Below are positions 8,851 through 18,832 of a stretch of DNA of 64,000 nucleotides, in pieces. Each line of letters begins with the position of its first letter. Position 1 is the stretch's first letter. Made by a program: the position numbers and the translations under genes. The notes beneath the pieces are model-generated. The model had not been told where the DNA came from, searched no databases, and saw only the letters and a program-made list of their open reading frames with translations. This DNA is from Paenibacillus montanisoli (GTDB lineage Bacteria; Bacillota; Bacilli; Paenibacillales; Paenibacillaceae): assembly GCF_003268025.1 (NCBI RefSeq), contig NZ_QLUW01000001.1:1178001-1242000 (forward strand), written 5' to 3'.

Positions 8851-9822
8851 ATGGAGTCTTCCATTGGCTATGAACGCAGCGGCGAATGGCTGAAGCTGCC
8901 GGCGGAAACGCTGGCAAGCTTCGCCGCGGCCGCAGGCAATCCAGTTCGATTCATTGAGGCCGGGAGCCATCCGCACCATGTGCGGCAGTGGCTGCTGGCC
9001 CTTGGTTTATTTCCGGAAAAATGGCTGAACCGGTTATTCTCGATCGGCGGCATCCGGATGGAGGGCGGCAGTATCGAGCTGCGTGCTTTTATTCCGGCGG
9101 ACGCCGGGAGCGATGCGATTCTCCGCATGCTAAGGCACGACGAGAGCAGCGGTATACTCCGAGCGCAGGCGCTTCATTTTGACGATTGGTGCATGGTGCT
9201 GGATAAGCCGGCGGGCATGCCCGTTCATCCGTCCGTACCGGGTCAGCGCGGCACGCTCGACGAAGAGGCTGCTCGCATCGGCCTGCTTCGCGGCGACAGC
9301 TTGCCGGCCAAGCACATCCACCGGCTTGACGATGATACGGCCGGACCGGTTCTCTATGCGCGAAACGAGCTTGCGCAGCTGCGGCTTGACGAGGCGATGC
9401 GGATGAAGGCGATCGGAAGGCAATATGTTGCGCTTGTGCAAGGCAGCCTTCGGCGAAGCCGCGGTACCGTCAACGAGCCGATCGGGAAAGACCGGCACCA
9501 TAAGGCGCGCAGACGCGTGTCGCCCGGAGGCGAGCATGCCGTCACCCACTTTGAGACGATTGAGAGCTATAAGCGCGCAACGCTGGTCCGCCTTTGGCTG
9601 GAAACCGGCCGGACGCATCAAATCCGGGTTCACATGAGTCATTTGGGGCACCCGTTGGTCGGCGATACCCTCTACGGCGGAAGCGACAGCAAGCTTCGCC
9701 ACCAGGCGCTGCGTGGCGAGCAGCTTTCGTTTCGGCATCCTTGGACAGGCGCGGAGCTGTCCTTGTCCGCGCCTGAGCCGGCGTGGTTCGCCGAAGTGCG
9801 CGTACGCTATGCCTCTCTGTGA
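8851..9822 (+). CDS. RluA-family RNA pseudouridine synthase
   Basis: Predicted to isomerise uridines in structured RNA, probably rRNA. The 323-residue protein has the catalytic motif HRLDDDTAGPVLYARN near residue 152-167, in which HRLD supplies the catalytic Asp; most relatives read HRLDxDTSG, so the Ser-to-Ala change is mild. The later LETGRTHQIRVHMSHLGHPLVGDTLYGG block is characteristic. The N-terminal 90 residues are shorter and less clearly S4-like than in RluD. It is probably co-transcribed with the hem genes. The RNA target cannot be assigned. Confidence 0.9.
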   Translation: MESSIGYERSGEWLKLPAETLASFAAAAGNPVRFIEAGSHPHHVRQWLLALGLFPEKWLNRLFSIGGIRMEGGSIELRAFIPADAGSDAILRMLRHDESSGILRAQALHFDDWCMVLDKPAGMPVHPSVPGQRGTLDEEAARIGLLRGDSLPAKHIHRLDDDTAGPVLYARNELAQLRLDEAMRMKAIGRQYVALVQGSLRRSRGTVNEPIGKDRHHKARRRVSPGGEHAVTHFETIESYKRATLVRLWLETGRTHQIRVHMSHLGHPLVGDTLYGGSDSKLRHQALRGEQLSFRHPWTGAELSLSAPEPAWFAEVRVRYASL

Positions 9823-9831
9823 AAATCGTAG

Positions 9832-9860
9832 TCATGCCTATCCATCCCCTGCCATATAGA
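9832..9860 (+). promoter_or_regulatory. Possible sigma-E promoter of spoVID
   Basis: TCATGCC (9832-9838), 14 bases, then CATATAGA (9853-9860) resembles the mother-cell sigma-E pattern KMATATT-N14-CATACAnT, with a better -10 than -35. Bacillus spoVID is sigma-E dependent, which fits. Prediction only. Confidence 0.4.
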
Positions 9861-9919
9861 TAAATAGGGAAGAAAGCTGTAACCAAGCTTCTTGAGAAGG
9901 GGAAAGGAGGACGACGAGC

Positions 9920-11188
9920 GTGCCCAGTCCGTCTAATGGTTTGCGTTTTGACATTTATGAACGCGTACATCTGCCCGATGATGTAGCGGCGATCGACGAG
10001 CTTGACGAGGTCGAGCTTGTGCCGCGAATCGGGATCGTTCAGCAAGACGATCAGGTTTTGCTTAAGGGACACTTGCTTCTTACGGGGGTATATCGGGCGC
10101 AGGATGTGCCTTTAGCCGAGCAGTCCCTGGAGCACTGGATTCCTGTCGAAATTACGCTGCCGATGAATCGCATCCACCGGTTGGATGACATTTCCGTTGA
10201 AATCGATAACTTCGACGTGGATCTGCTCTCTACCCGGACGCTTAATATTACGGGAGTGTTGTCGCTCATAGGCATTGAAATCGAACAGTCGGAGCCGGAA
10301 GGAGCGTGGCAGCGCGAAGAGCCGATTACCGTCGTTCACAGCAGGGAATTCGAGGAAGCGCAGCCCGCCTTTACGCAGTACGAGTATGAGGTGCAGCAGC
10401 GGCTTGCCGCGGAGCGGGAACGGCAGGCCGAGCTGGATGCAGCGGCGCGGGAAGCCGAACGGCGCGAGGCTGCCGTGCGCGCGGCCGCTTTGGCGCGTGA
10501 GCAGGAGCGGCAGGCTGAGCTGGCCCGCGCGGCGGAAGAGGCCTTACAGCAGGCGCCGAACAGCGAGCCGGAGGAAGCGTATCAGGCGTATGCTCAGGAT
10601 CTGGCAAACGAAGCCGCGCAGAATCCGTTCGTTCAAGATGCCGCCCAGATTCAGCCGCAAGTACCGGAGCAGATTCGCCCGCAGTTTGGGTCGGCATCAC
10701 CGCCGGAAGTGCCGCAGCAATCGTTCGGCGACGTCTCCGCTATCGAGGTGGGGGCGGAACGCAAGCAATCGTTCGGCGACGTCTCCGCTATCGAGGTGGA
10801 GGCGGAACGCAAGCAGCCGCGCGTTGCGTTTGCCGGCAAGCCGGCTGCCGAAGAGAGCGAACAGCCTGCGGGCAGCGTTGGCTTCCGCTCGCTGCTGCAA
10901 TCGAGCCGCAGGGAGCAAGAAGCGAGAGCGGCAGCGGAACAGGTCGCTGAGCGAGCTGCTGCGGAAGCCCGTAAAACGAGCGGCGACGACATCGAATGGA
11001 AGAACCTGTTCTTCGGCCGCAACGGCGAAGATCAATCATTCCGCAAGGTTCGCATCTGCATCGTCCAGCGCGAGGAGACGCTTGACGTCATCGCGGGACG
11101 CTATCAGCTGCAAGCACGGGAAATCGCGCTCTACAATCGTTTGTCCGATCAGAGCGTCAGCGAAGGGCAAGTGCTCTATATTCCGTAG
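9920..11188 (+). CDS. spoVID: Stage VI sporulation protein D, spore coat morphogenetic protein
   Basis: SpoVID is needed for the coat to encase the forespore. The N-terminal 120 residues (LRFDIYERVHLPDDV to about the GVLSLIGIEIEQSE segment) match the SpoVID encasement domain. A long low-complexity Ala/Glu/Arg/Gln middle (about residues 140-360) follows, and the C-terminus is a LysM-like domain (VRICIVQREETLDVIAGRYQ, about 375-422). The middle contains a tandem duplication at 10719-10814. The position after the hem operon and before valS matches Bacillus. Start GTG with AAAGGAGG upstream. It acts on the outer forespore surface in the mother cell, where its partners in Bacillus include SafA, also encoded in this window. 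Confidence 0.9.
   Translation: MPSPSNGLRFDIYERVHLPDDVAAIDELDEVELVPRIGIVQQDDQVLLKGHLLLTGVYRAQDVPLAEQSLEHWIPVEITLPMNRIHRLDDISVEIDNFDVDLLSTRTLNITGVLSLIGIEIEQSEPEGAWQREEPITVVHSREFEEAQPAFTQYEYEVQQRLAAERERQAELDAAAREAERREAAVRAAALAREQERQAELARAAEEALQQAPNSEPEEAYQAYAQDLANEAAQNPFVQDAAQIQPQVPEQIRPQFGSASPPEVPQQSFGDVSAIEVGAERKQSFGDVSAIEVEAERKQPRVAFAGKPAAEESEQPAGSVGFRSLLQSSRREQEARAAAEQVAERAAAEARKTSGDDIEWKNLFFGRNGEDQSFRKVRICIVQREETLDVIAGRYQLQAREIALYNRLSDQSVSEGQVLYIP
10719..10814 (+). repeat. 48-bp tandem duplication in spoVID
   Basis: Two consecutive 48-bp copies, nearly identical, encode QSFGDVSAIEVGAERK and QSFGDVSAIEVEAERK. In-frame, so the reading frame is kept. Confidence 0.9.
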
Positions 11189-11213
11189 AAGCACAGGCAT
11201 ATCGCGCCAGGTT

Positions 11214-11258
11214 AGGCCTCTTCAGGAATCCCTTGCCGGGGAACTGAAGGGGCTTTTT
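11214..11258 (+). terminator. Intrinsic terminator after spoVID
   Basis: GCCTCTTCAG (11216-11225) pairs with CTGAAGGGGC (11244-11253), followed by TTTTT. Confidence 0.75.
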
Positions 11259-11301
11259 GCCGTTCAATCGCGTTTTCGACTAGGCGCGTATCTTGTCGGG
11301 A

Positions 11302-11331
11302 TTGACGTGAACAATTGATAACGTGTATGAT
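11302..11331 (+). promoter_or_regulatory. Probable sigma-A promoter of valS
   Basis: TTGACG (11302-11307), 18 bases, TATGAT (11326-11331). Two further -10-like hexamers (TATACT 11346, TATAAT 11358) lie downstream. Confidence 0.5.
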
Positions 11332-11373
11332 AGAAAAAATAGGGTTATACTCTAATTTATAATGACGTTGATG

Positions 11374-11625
11374 GGGAAGAGTGGCAGGAATGCCTTCAGA
11401 GAGCAGAACCGCTGCGCTGAGAGGTTCTGCAGGATATGAACTGCGACTGGTCGCCCCTGAGTTGCTGGCATGAACGAAGATCCTTCGTTAGTACCAGCCG
11501 GTTGCAGCCGTTATCTGTGTAAAGTTGTCGGATCAGGCGAACCAAGCGCCTCTCCGGAACAAAGGTGGTACCGCGGAAGCAAACCTTTCGTCCTTTGAAT
11601 TAAGGGCGAGAGGTTTATTTTTTTT
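11374..11625 (+). promoter_or_regulatory. T-box riboswitch controlling valS
   Basis: The conserved T-box core AAAGGTGGTACCGCGGAAG lies at about 11562-11580, and a terminator (AAACCTTTCGTCCTT at 11581-11595 with the complementary TAAGGGCGAGAGGTTT ending at 11616, then T-run) follows at once. The region upstream holds the stem I elements, including the AGAGAG element near 11397. A GTC at 11450-11452 in ACTGGTCGCCC is a plausible valine specifier codon. Uncharged tRNA(Val) would stabilise the antiterminator and switch valS on. Confidence 0.93.
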
Positions 11626-11686
11626 CGCTTATTCGGCATTATGGCATCCGGATACGGATGAGAAATACAGTGGAGGTAGAAAGGCT

Positions 11687-14347
11687 ATGACACAGAAACA
11701 AGCAACGACTGAAATGCCGACGACTTACGATCCGAAGGCGGCAGAATCGAAATGGTATCCGTACTGGATGGAAGGCAAGTTTTTTGAAGCGGGCAAACGC
11801 CCGTCGGCAGAGCCGTACACGATCGTGATTCCGCCGCCGAACGTGACGGGCATGCTGCATATCGGCCATGCGCTCGATTTCACGCTGCAGGATATTATGA
11901 TCCGCACGAAGCGGATGCAGGGCTATGACGCGCTTTGGCTTCCAGGGAGCGATCACGCGGGTATCGCGACGCAGACGAAGGTAGAGCAGAAGCTGCGCGA
12001 AGAAGGTCTGTCCCGTTATGACCTTGGCCGCGAGAAGTTTTTGGAGAAGGTTTGGGATTGGAAGGAGCACTATGCCGAAACCATTCGCGAGCAGTGGGCG
12101 AAAATGGGCTTCTCTCTGGACTACTCCCGCGAACGCTTTACGTTGGATGAAGGCTTGTCTCAAGCGGTTCGCGAAGTATTCGTCCGCCTATACGAGAAGG
12201 GACTTATTTACCGCGGCAAAAAAATTATCAACTGGGATCCGGCTGCCCGCACCGCCTTGTCGGATATCGAAGTTGAGCATAAAGAAGTGAACGGCCACCT
12301 GTACCATCTGCAGTATCCGCTCAAGAACGGCTCCGGCTTCATTACGGTCGCTACGACGCGTCCGGAAACGATGCTCGGCGATACGGCCGTTGCGGTTCAT
12401 CCGGAAGATGAGCGCTACAAGCATTTGATCGGCGAGCTGATCGTGTTGCCGATTATCGGCAGAGAAATCCCGATTATCGCCGACGAGTATGTAGAGAAGG
12501 AGTTCGGCTCCGGCGCCGTTAAAATTACGCCGGCTCACGATCCGAACGACTTTGAAGTCGGCCTTCGCCATGACTTGCCTCAAATCGTCGTCATGGACGA
12601 GAGCGGCACGATGAATGCCGAAGCCGGCCCGTATAACGGCATTGACCGCGCGGAATGCCGCAAGCGCATCGTTGCCGACATGCAGGCATCCGGCGTGTGC
12701 ATCAAAATCGAGGATCACGTCCATCAAGTCGGCCACAGCGAGCGCAGCGGCGCCGTTGTCGAGCCATATTTGTCGACCCAATGGTTTGTTGACATGAAGC
12801 CGCTTGCGGAAGCCGCGATTCAAGCGCAGCAATCCGGCAAAGGCGTTAACTTCGTGCCGGACCGCTTCGAGAAGATCTACCTGCAATGGATCGAGAACGT
12901 ACGCGACTGGTGCATTTCCCGCCAGCTGTGGTGGGGCCACCGCATTCCGGCATGGTACTGCGACGCATGCGGAGCCATGCACGTAGCGCGCGAAGAGCAA
13001 AACGCCTGCTCCGCTTGCGGCAGCGATTCTCTTCGTCAAGACGAAGATGTGCTTGATACTTGGTTCAGCTCGGCGCTATGGCCGTTCTCCACGCTGGGCT
13101 GGCCGGAGCAGTCGGAAGATCTGAAACGATACTATCCGACGAACGTGCTTGTAACCGGTTATGACATCATCTACTTCTGGGTTGCCCGGATGATTTTCAC
13201 CGCGCTCGAGTTCACGGATCAAATTCCGTTCAAGGACGTACTCATGCACGGTCTCGTTCGCGACGAGAACGGCAAGAAGATGTCCAAGTCGCTCGGCAAC
13301 GGCGTCGATCCGCTTGAAGTAATCGAGAAATACGGCGCCGATGCGATGCGCTATATGATTTCGACAAGCAGCACGCCGGGCCAAGATTTGCGCTTCCGCT
13401 GGGAGCGGGTTGAGCAGGCGCGCAACTTTGCGAACAAAATTTGGAACGCGTCCCGTTTTGCGCTGATGAATCTTGAAGGCATCGCGGCTGCCGATATCGA
13501 TATAAACGTGAAGCTGGGTACGGCTGACCGCTGGATTCTGCACCGTCTAAACGCTGCCGTCGCGGATGCGACGCGCCTGATCGACGCTTATGATTTCGGC
13601 GAAACGGGCCGCGTCCTGTACAACTTCATATGGGATGATTTGTGCGACTGGTATATCGAGTTCGCGAAGCTGAACCTGTACGGCCAGGACGCGCATGCGA
13701 AACGCGCGACGCAATCCGTTCTTGCATACGTGCTTGACCGCACGCAGCGCCTTATCCATCCGTTCATGCCGTTCATCAGCGAGGAAATTTGGCAGCACCT
13801 TCCGCATGAAGGCGAATCGATTACGCTGGCGCCATGGCCGGTTTACGATATAGCGCTGGAAGCTCCGGAGGCGGTTGCGGAAATGGAGCTGCTGATGGAT
13901 ATCATCCGCTCGGTTCGAAATATCCGTGCCGAGGTTAATGTCCCTATGAGCAAGAAGGTCGAGCTGCAAATCAAACCGTCGAGCGAGAGCGAAGCCGCGA
14001 TCCTTGCCCGCAACGAGGAGTTCATCATCCGTTTCTGCGGCACGTCGAAGCTGACGATCAGCCTGGATCTCGCTGCACCGGACAAAGCGATGACAGCGAT
14101 CGTAACCGGCGCCCAAATGTTCCTGCCGCTAGCCGGCTTGATCGATATCGAGCAAGAGATTGCAAGACTCGAGAAAGAAATCGCCCACTTGAACAGCGAA
14201 GTGGAGCGGGTGGAGAAGAAGCTTGGCAACGAGGGTTTCGTCGCGAAAGCGCCGGCCAAGGTGATTGAAGAAGAGCGAGCCAAGATGGCCGACTATGCGG
14301 AGAAGCGCGAGATCGTCAAAGCCCGCATCGCGGAGCTAAGAGGCTGA
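11687..14347 (+). CDS. valS: Valyl-tRNA synthetase
   Basis: Charges tRNA(Val). The 886-residue class I synthetase has HIGH at 58-61 ([10 protein letters not shown]) and KMSKS at 531-535, an editing domain between them, and a C-terminal coiled-coil arm (about residues 820-886) typical of ValRS. A Cys cluster WYCDACG...CSACG near residue 425-450 resembles a zinc ribbon. The frame is open back to 11525 through the T-box, but the ATG at 11687 has the GTGGAGG ribosome site and gives the normal N-terminus. Regulated by the upstream T-box. Confidence 0.97.
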   Translation: MTQKQATTEMPTTYDPKAAESKWYPYWMEGKFFEAGKRPSAEPYTIVIPPPNVTGMLHIGHALDFTLQDIMIRTKRMQGYDALWLPGSDHAGIATQTKVEQKLREEGLSRYDLGREKFLEKVWDWKEHYAETIREQWAKMGFSLDYSRERFTLDEGLSQAVREVFVRLYEKGLIYRGKKIINWDPAARTALSDIEVEHKEVNGHLYHLQYPLKNGSGFITVATTRPETMLGDTAVAVHPEDERYKHLIGELIVLPIIGREIPIIADEYVEKEFGSGAVKITPAHDPNDFEVGLRHDLPQIVVMDESGTMNAEAGPYNGIDRAECRKRIVADMQASGVCIKIEDHVHQVGHSERSGAVVEPYLSTQWFVDMKPLAEAAIQAQQSGKGVNFVPDRFEKIYLQWIENVRDWCISRQLWWGHRIPAWYCDACGAMHVAREEQNACSACGSDSLRQDEDVLDTWFSSALWPFSTLGWPEQSEDLKRYYPTNVLVTGYDIIYFWVARMIFTALEFTDQIPFKDVLMHGLVRDENGKKMSKSLGNGVDPLEVIEKYGADAMRYMISTSSTPGQDLRFRWERVEQARNFANKIWNASRFALMNLEGIAAADIDINVKLGTADRWILHRLNAAVADATRLIDAYDFGETGRVLYNFIWDDLCDWYIEFAKLNLYGQDAHAKRATQSVLAYVLDRTQRLIHPFMPFISEEIWQHLPHEGESITLAPWPVYDIALEAPEAVAEMELLMDIIRSVRNIRAEVNVPMSKKVELQIKPSSESEAAILARNEEFIIRFCGTSKLTISLDLAAPDKAMTAIVTGAQMFLPLAGLIDIEQEIARLEKEIAHLNSEVERVEKKLGNEGFVAKAPAKVIEEERAKMADYAEKREIVKARIAELRG

Positions 14348-14383
14348 TTAGAGAGAAGTCCGTTAGGAAGAAGGAAGAGAACG

Positions 14384-15766
14384 ATGAAGGAACAACAGCA
14401 GCATGCGGCAGAGGGAACGGCACCGCTGGCCACGTATGAGGATGCGAGAGATTGGATCGAGGGGCTGGTCGCCTTCGGTATCCGTCCCGGGATGGAACGG
14501 ATCGAGAAGCTGATGGAGCTGACGGGCCATCCGGAGCGCCGGCTCAAGTTCATCCATGTCGCCGGCACGAACGGCAAAGGTTCCGTCTGCGCTTACTTGA
14601 CCAGCGTATTGCTTCGCTGCGGCTATGATGTGGGGACGTATACGTCCCCTTATATCACGAAGTTTACGAACAGGTTTCAATACAACGGGGCGGATATTCC
14701 CGAAGAGACGCTGCTCCAATTGGCAAACCGGCTCAAACCGCTCGTCGAGCAAATCGCAGCGACGGAGCTCGGTTCGCCTTCGATGTTCGAGGTGTCTACC
14801 GCACTTGCGATCCTCTATTACGGAACGGTAGCTTACCCGGACTTCGTCGTATGGGAAACCGGGTTAGGCGGCCGACTGGACGTCACCAACATCGTAACGC
14901 CGCTGGTGTCGGTCATTACGAATGTCGGACATGACCATATGGACATACTCGGCGATACAATCGAAGCGGTCACAAGGGAGAAAGCCGGCATTATCAAAGC
15001 AGGCGTCCCGGTCGTCAGCGCAGTCAGCCAGCCGGAGGCGGTCGCGATTATCAAGGATGCGGCGAAAGCGAAGAACAGTTCGCTTTATTTGCTCGGCGAT
15101 CAATTCCGCGAGCATGTCCTTCAAGTGGCGGAGAACGAGCAATCCTTCCGTTTCGAGGGCTTATTCCGTACGATTGAGCCGCTGAACATCACGCTGAACG
15201 GCGCGCATCAACGGACAAACGCCGCAGTTGCGGTGATGACGCTCGAAATTATGCGGCAATACTACGCGCTCATTTTGGAAGACGACGATTTGCGGGAAGG
15301 TCTTCGCGCGGCTGCATGGCCAGGACGGCTTGAAATGATCGGCAGCTCGCCGCGGCTTCTCATCGACGGCGCCCATAATCCGGAAGGCGCTCAAGTATTG
15401 GCGGAGGCGCTTCGAGAGACTTACCGGTACGAGCGGCTTCATCTCATGATGGGGATGCTCGGCAACAAGAATCATCGTGACACGTTGCGGCATATACTAC
15501 CTCTAGTGGATACGCTTGTCGTGACCGAGCCGGATTTCCGTAAAGCCCTGCCTGCGCAAGAGCTGGCGGAGCTTGTACAGGAGGTCCGTGATTCTGTTGG
15601 CCGATCCTTCGAGCTCATCGTAGAACCGAATTGGAAGCTGGCGCTGGAGCGGCTGAAGTCGCTCACAGGCGCGGACGATTTAGCGGTCGTTACCGGAACG
15701 CTGTATTTAATCGCCGACGTCCGCTCCCAATTGCTCTATAATAAGGATTCTGAAAAAGGTTGGTGA
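14384..15766 (+). CDS. folC: Folylpolyglutamate synthase / dihydrofolate synthase
   Basis: Adds glutamate to (dihydro)folate, ATP-dependent. The 460 residues belong to the Mur ligase fold: P-loop GTNGKGS at 61-67, TSPYITKFTNRFQYNG block after it, and GHDHMDILGDT. The C-terminal ligase domain starts near residue 310 (GRLEMIG...DGAHNPEG). Follows valS by 36 bases as in Bacillus. One cannot tell from sequence whether it has both DHFS and FPGS activity; single-copy Firmicute FolC usually does. Confidence 0.95.
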   Translation: MKEQQQHAAEGTAPLATYEDARDWIEGLVAFGIRPGMERIEKLMELTGHPERRLKFIHVAGTNGKGSVCAYLTSVLLRCGYDVGTYTSPYITKFTNRFQYNGADIPEETLLQLANRLKPLVEQIAATELGSPSMFEVSTALAILYYGTVAYPDFVVWETGLGGRLDVTNIVTPLVSVITNVGHDHMDILGDTIEAVTREKAGIIKAGVPVVSAVSQPEAVAIIKDAAKAKNSSLYLLGDQFREHVLQVAENEQSFRFEGLFRTIEPLNITLNGAHQRTNAAVAVMTLEIMRQYYALILEDDDLREGLRAAAWPGRLEMIGSSPRLLIDGAHNPEGAQVLAEALRETYRYERLHLMMGMLGNKNHRDTLRHILPLVDTLVVTEPDFRKALPAQELAELVQEVRDSVGRSFELIVEPNWKLALERLKSLTGADDLAVVTGTLYLIADVRSQLLYNKDSEKGW

Positions 15767-15773
15767 ACCGTCT

Positions 15774-17168
15774 TTGAATACGGCAGAACACGTTCATTTC
15801 ATCGGAATTGGCGGTTACGGCATGAGCGCGATCGCGCGCGTCATGCTCGAAATGGGCTATAAAGTGACCGGCTCCGACGTTGCCCGGCAAGAGCTTACGG
15901 AGAAGCTAGCGGCAAAAGGAGCCCGCATCTACATCGGTCATGAGCCGGAGCATGTGAGAGGGGCCGACCTGGTCGTCTATTCGACGGCGCTTCCTAAAGA
16001 TAATGTGGAACGCAGAGCGGCGGAAGAGCTTAACATTCCGATTCTGCACCGGGCACAGATGCTTGCGAAGCTCATGAATAACGGCAAAGGCGTTGCTGTT
16101 GCGGGCGCGCACGGCAAAACGACGACTTCCTCCATGATCGCGCTCGTCATGGAGACGTGCCAGCTCGATCCAACCTATATTATCGGCGGCGAAATCGTGA
16201 ATGTCGGCACGAACGCAAAGGCAGGCAAAGGCGATTATGTCGTCGCGGAGGCGGATGAGAGCGACGGCTCGTTCCTGCAATATCACCCGACCATGGCGAT
16301 CGTCACGAACATCGAGCCGGATCATCTCGAAAACTATGACGGTGATTTCAATAAATTGAAGGCGGCATACGTGCAGTTTCTGAGTCAAGTGAAGCAGGGC
16401 GGCGGTGCGATCGTTTGCGCCGACGATACGAACATGCAGGCGATGCTGCCTGAGCTCGTTGCGGGTCCGCTTGGCAGCGAGGGCGTGCTGACTTACGGCA
16501 TTGAGCAAGACGCGATCTACCGCGCAACGAATATTACGCTTGGCGACCGCAAAGCATCCTTCGACATGACGCGCCACGGGAAGCTTCTCGGCCGCATCGA
16601 GCTGTCCGTACCGGGACGGCACAATGTGTACAATGCGATGGCGACGGTAATTACGTGCATGGAAGCGGGGCTTTCCTTTGAAGCGATTGCGGGCGCGATC
16701 GTCGATTTCCGCGGGGCGAAGCGCAGATTCCAGGTGCTCGGCGAAGTGAACGACATTCTGGTCATCGATGATTATGCGCATCATCCGACGGAGATTGAAG
16801 CGACGATCAGCGCGGCCAAATCGACGGGCAAGCGGATCATCGCCGTATTCCAGCCGCAGCGGTACACAAGAACGTTCTTCCTGCTCGATCAGTTCAGCCG
16901 TGCTTTTACGGAAGCGGATGAAGTGCTGATTACGGATATTTATTCGCCGGCCGGCGAGCAGCAAATCGAAGGCGTGAACTCCAAGAAGCTGGTAGAGCTG
17001 ATTCTCAAGAATAGCAATGCAAACACGTCCTACTATCCGACGAAGGACGAGGTGCTTGCAGTACTTACAGATAAAGTGAAGCCTGGCGACCTCGTGATTA
17101 CGATGGGGGCGGGCGACATTTGGAAAGTGGCGGATTCGCTGGCGAAGACGCTTCGGGCGAAAGCATAA
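15774..17168 (+). CDS. murC: UDP-N-acetylmuramate--L-alanine ligase
   Basis: Adds the first L-alanine of the peptidoglycan stem peptide. The 464-residue protein has the N-terminal UDP-binding FIGIGGYGMSAIA (9-21), ATP-binding GAHGKTTT (111-118), and the central DESDGSFLQY and NIEPDHLENY motifs. It starts with TTG at 15774, 7 bases after the folC stop, with no strong ribosome site, suggesting coupling to folC. A strong terminator ends the unit. Confidence 0.96.
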   Translation: MNTAEHVHFIGIGGYGMSAIARVMLEMGYKVTGSDVARQELTEKLAAKGARIYIGHEPEHVRGADLVVYSTALPKDNVERRAAEELNIPILHRAQMLAKLMNNGKGVAVAGAHGKTTTSSMIALVMETCQLDPTYIIGGEIVNVGTNAKAGKGDYVVAEADESDGSFLQYHPTMAIVTNIEPDHLENYDGDFNKLKAAYVQFLSQVKQGGGAIVCADDTNMQAMLPELVAGPLGSEGVLTYGIEQDAIYRATNITLGDRKASFDMTRHGKLLGRIELSVPGRHNVYNAMATVITCMEAGLSFEAIAGAIVDFRGAKRRFQVLGEVNDILVIDDYAHHPTEIEATISAAKSTGKRIIAVFQPQRYTRTFFLLDQFSRAFTEADEVLITDIYSPAGEQQIEGVNSKKLVELILKNSNANTSYYPTKDEVLAVLTDKVKPGDLVITMGAGDIWKVADSLAKTLRAKA

Positions 17169-17190
17169 GCAAGCGTTCGGCATATAGAAT

Positions 17191-17228
17191 GGGACGGAGC
17201 AGGCGATAGCCTGCTCCGTCCCTTTTTT
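17191..17228 (+). terminator. Strong intrinsic terminator after murC
   Basis: GGGACGGAGCAGGC (17191-17204) pairs perfectly with GCCTGCTCCGTCCC (17209-17222) around GATA, followed by six T. Confidence 0.95.
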
Positions 17229-17283
17229 ATTTGCAGCGTGTTGGATTGAAGCTTTGTATGCATCCGCGATTGCATGGCAAGGG

Positions 17284-17312
17284 TCATATTCCTCTTAATT
17301 TTTTCATAGACT
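17284..17312 (+). promoter_or_regulatory. Sigma-E-like promoter before the SpoIIB-like gene
   Basis: TCATATT (17284-17290), 14 bases, CATAGACT (17305-17312) closely fits the sigma-E pattern KMATATT-N14-CATACAnT. Prediction only. Confidence 0.5.
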
Positions 17313-17345
17313 CTTACTAGATTATGCGGACAAGGAGAGAATGCG

Positions 17346-18770
17346 ATGAGTACTAAAGGACGTATAACGTACCGTTTCGATAAGCAAAGCGGAGCCCGGC
17401 TGGAGCCGAAACAAGAAGAGAAGAAGGTCACGGAGGTCGTCCCCTATTTCCAAGAAGAGTTGAAATTCACTTCCGAGATCGGTTCTTGGAACAGTCCGTT
17501 TCAAAATGATGCCTATGCGCTAGAGCAGCTTATCCGCGAGGCAGACGGTCAATTCGCAAAAGGCGCAAAAGATCAAATTCCGTCTAAGCCTACCAAACAA
17601 GCCGCTTCTCAAACATACCCCGAGGTTGATGCGATGGATCAGTTTCCGGATCAGCCCGAACAGCCCGATACGATCTTGCTGGGCGATGAATACGAATATG
17701 AAGCCCCTCCTAAACGGGTGCAAGCAGGGCCGAAAGTCATTGATATGTATCCGATTCTGGACGCAGAAGAGGAAGAGCATGACTTGCGGAAACGCATGGG
17801 CTCGGCACCCCATACTTCGTTCGGTTCCTATATGTCCGGCGCCGGCCGCAGGCCGTCGAAAGGCCCGTCTTGGTTTAAGGTGTTCGCTTCCGTAACCGGC
17901 GCCATTGCGACAGGCGCTTTGTTCGGTTATTTCGTGCTGGCCTTGTTCACAAGCAATGGTCCGGCGAATTCGGATTCAACCTCGAATCAACCGGGTACAA
18001 CAGTAAGTGGCACCATTGCGGATGGCTCCGATTCAGGTAAAAACGCTACTGCGTCTAATGATGCCGCGGCAGGGCAAACGGACGAAGGCAAAGATGGAGC
18101 CGCAGCCAATGGCGGGAAGGCGGACGATGACGCAGCTCAAGCGGCGATGATTCAAGTCAATGTGCCGGCAAGCTCGTACTACATGCTCCAATATGGCGTA
18201 TTCAGCAATAAGGAAGGTCTGGATGCCGCGGTAGATGAGCTTGGCGCCAAGGGGCTTGCTGCAGCCTCGCTCACCTCGTCGGACGATTACCGCGTGTATG
18301 TGGGGATGTCGGCGGACCGGGATCAAGCGATGCTGCTCGGTCAGTTGCTGGACAATATGGAAGTGTATGTGAAGCAAATCGATGTTCCGGCGGTCAGCGC
18401 CATTTCGTTTGACGGGGAAGCTTCGGCGGTGGAGGCTTTCTTCAAGCAAACGAGCAGTCTGATCGAGAAGCTTGACCAGGTTACGATTGATAGGCTGAGC
18501 GCGGGAAGCGGATCCAAAGGCGAGGATGGCGAATGGAAGGAGCTGCACCAGCAATGGATTACCGCGGCGTCGGCCATGGAAGCGGGACTGAAGGATAAAG
18601 TGACCAAATCGAATTTGCAGCGGTTGACGCAATCGATCAACTCGGCTGCCGTTGCTGCGGAAGAATATGCGAAGAAGCCCTCCGACGCCTATCTATGGTC
18701 GATGCAATCTTCGCTCATGAAGGCCGTATTTGCCGAAAAAGCATGGTTTGAATCGCTGAATGCATTGTAA
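17346..18770 (+). CDS. SPOR-domain membrane protein, SpoIIB-like
   Basis: A 474-residue protein with a long acidic cytoplasmic N-terminal part (1-175), one membrane segment (about 178-202, VTGAIATGALFGYFVLALF), a Ser/Thr/Asn/Gly-rich linker, and a SPOR-like domain (about 275-350, YYMLQYGVFSNKEGLDAAVDEL) that would bind glycan strands outside. It then has a helical C-terminal tail. The position between folC/murC and maf-radC-mreB is that of Bacillus spoIIB, whose product localises septal peptidoglycan remodelling during engulfment. Sequence identity to SpoIIB cannot be judged here, so the name rests on layout and position. Confidence 0.7.
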   Translation: MSTKGRITYRFDKQSGARLEPKQEEKKVTEVVPYFQEELKFTSEIGSWNSPFQNDAYALEQLIREADGQFAKGAKDQIPSKPTKQAASQTYPEVDAMDQFPDQPEQPDTILLGDEYEYEAPPKRVQAGPKVIDMYPILDAEEEEHDLRKRMGSAPHTSFGSYMSGAGRRPSKGPSWFKVFASVTGAIATGALFGYFVLALFTSNGPANSDSTSNQPGTTVSGTIADGSDSGKNATASNDAAAGQTDEGKDGAAANGGKADDDAAQAAMIQVNVPASSYYMLQYGVFSNKEGLDAAVDELGAKGLAAASLTSSDDYRVYVGMSADRDQAMLLGQLLDNMEVYVKQIDVPAVSAISFDGEASAVEAFFKQTSSLIEKLDQVTIDRLSAGSGSKGEDGEWKELHQQWITAASAMEAGLKDKVTKSNLQRLTQSINSAAVAAEEYAKKPSDAYLWSMQSSLMKAVFAEKAWFESLNAL

Positions 18771-18793
18771 AGCGTTCACCGGGCGCGTATAAT
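18766..18793 (+). promoter_or_regulatory. Possible sigma-A promoter of the DUF4321 gene
   Basis: TTGTAA (18766-18771), about 16 bases, TATAAT (18788-18793). It overlaps the end of the preceding gene. Confidence 0.45.
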
Positions 18794-18832
18794 AAAGTGT
18801 ACGTGTCAAAAAATGGTGAGGGACGTTGGAAA

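Noticed and set aside
10275-11318. 347-codon plus-strand frame overlapping spoVID
   Set aside because: Ser/Arg-rich frame-shifted reading of a GC-rich repeat region; spoVID explains the sequence.
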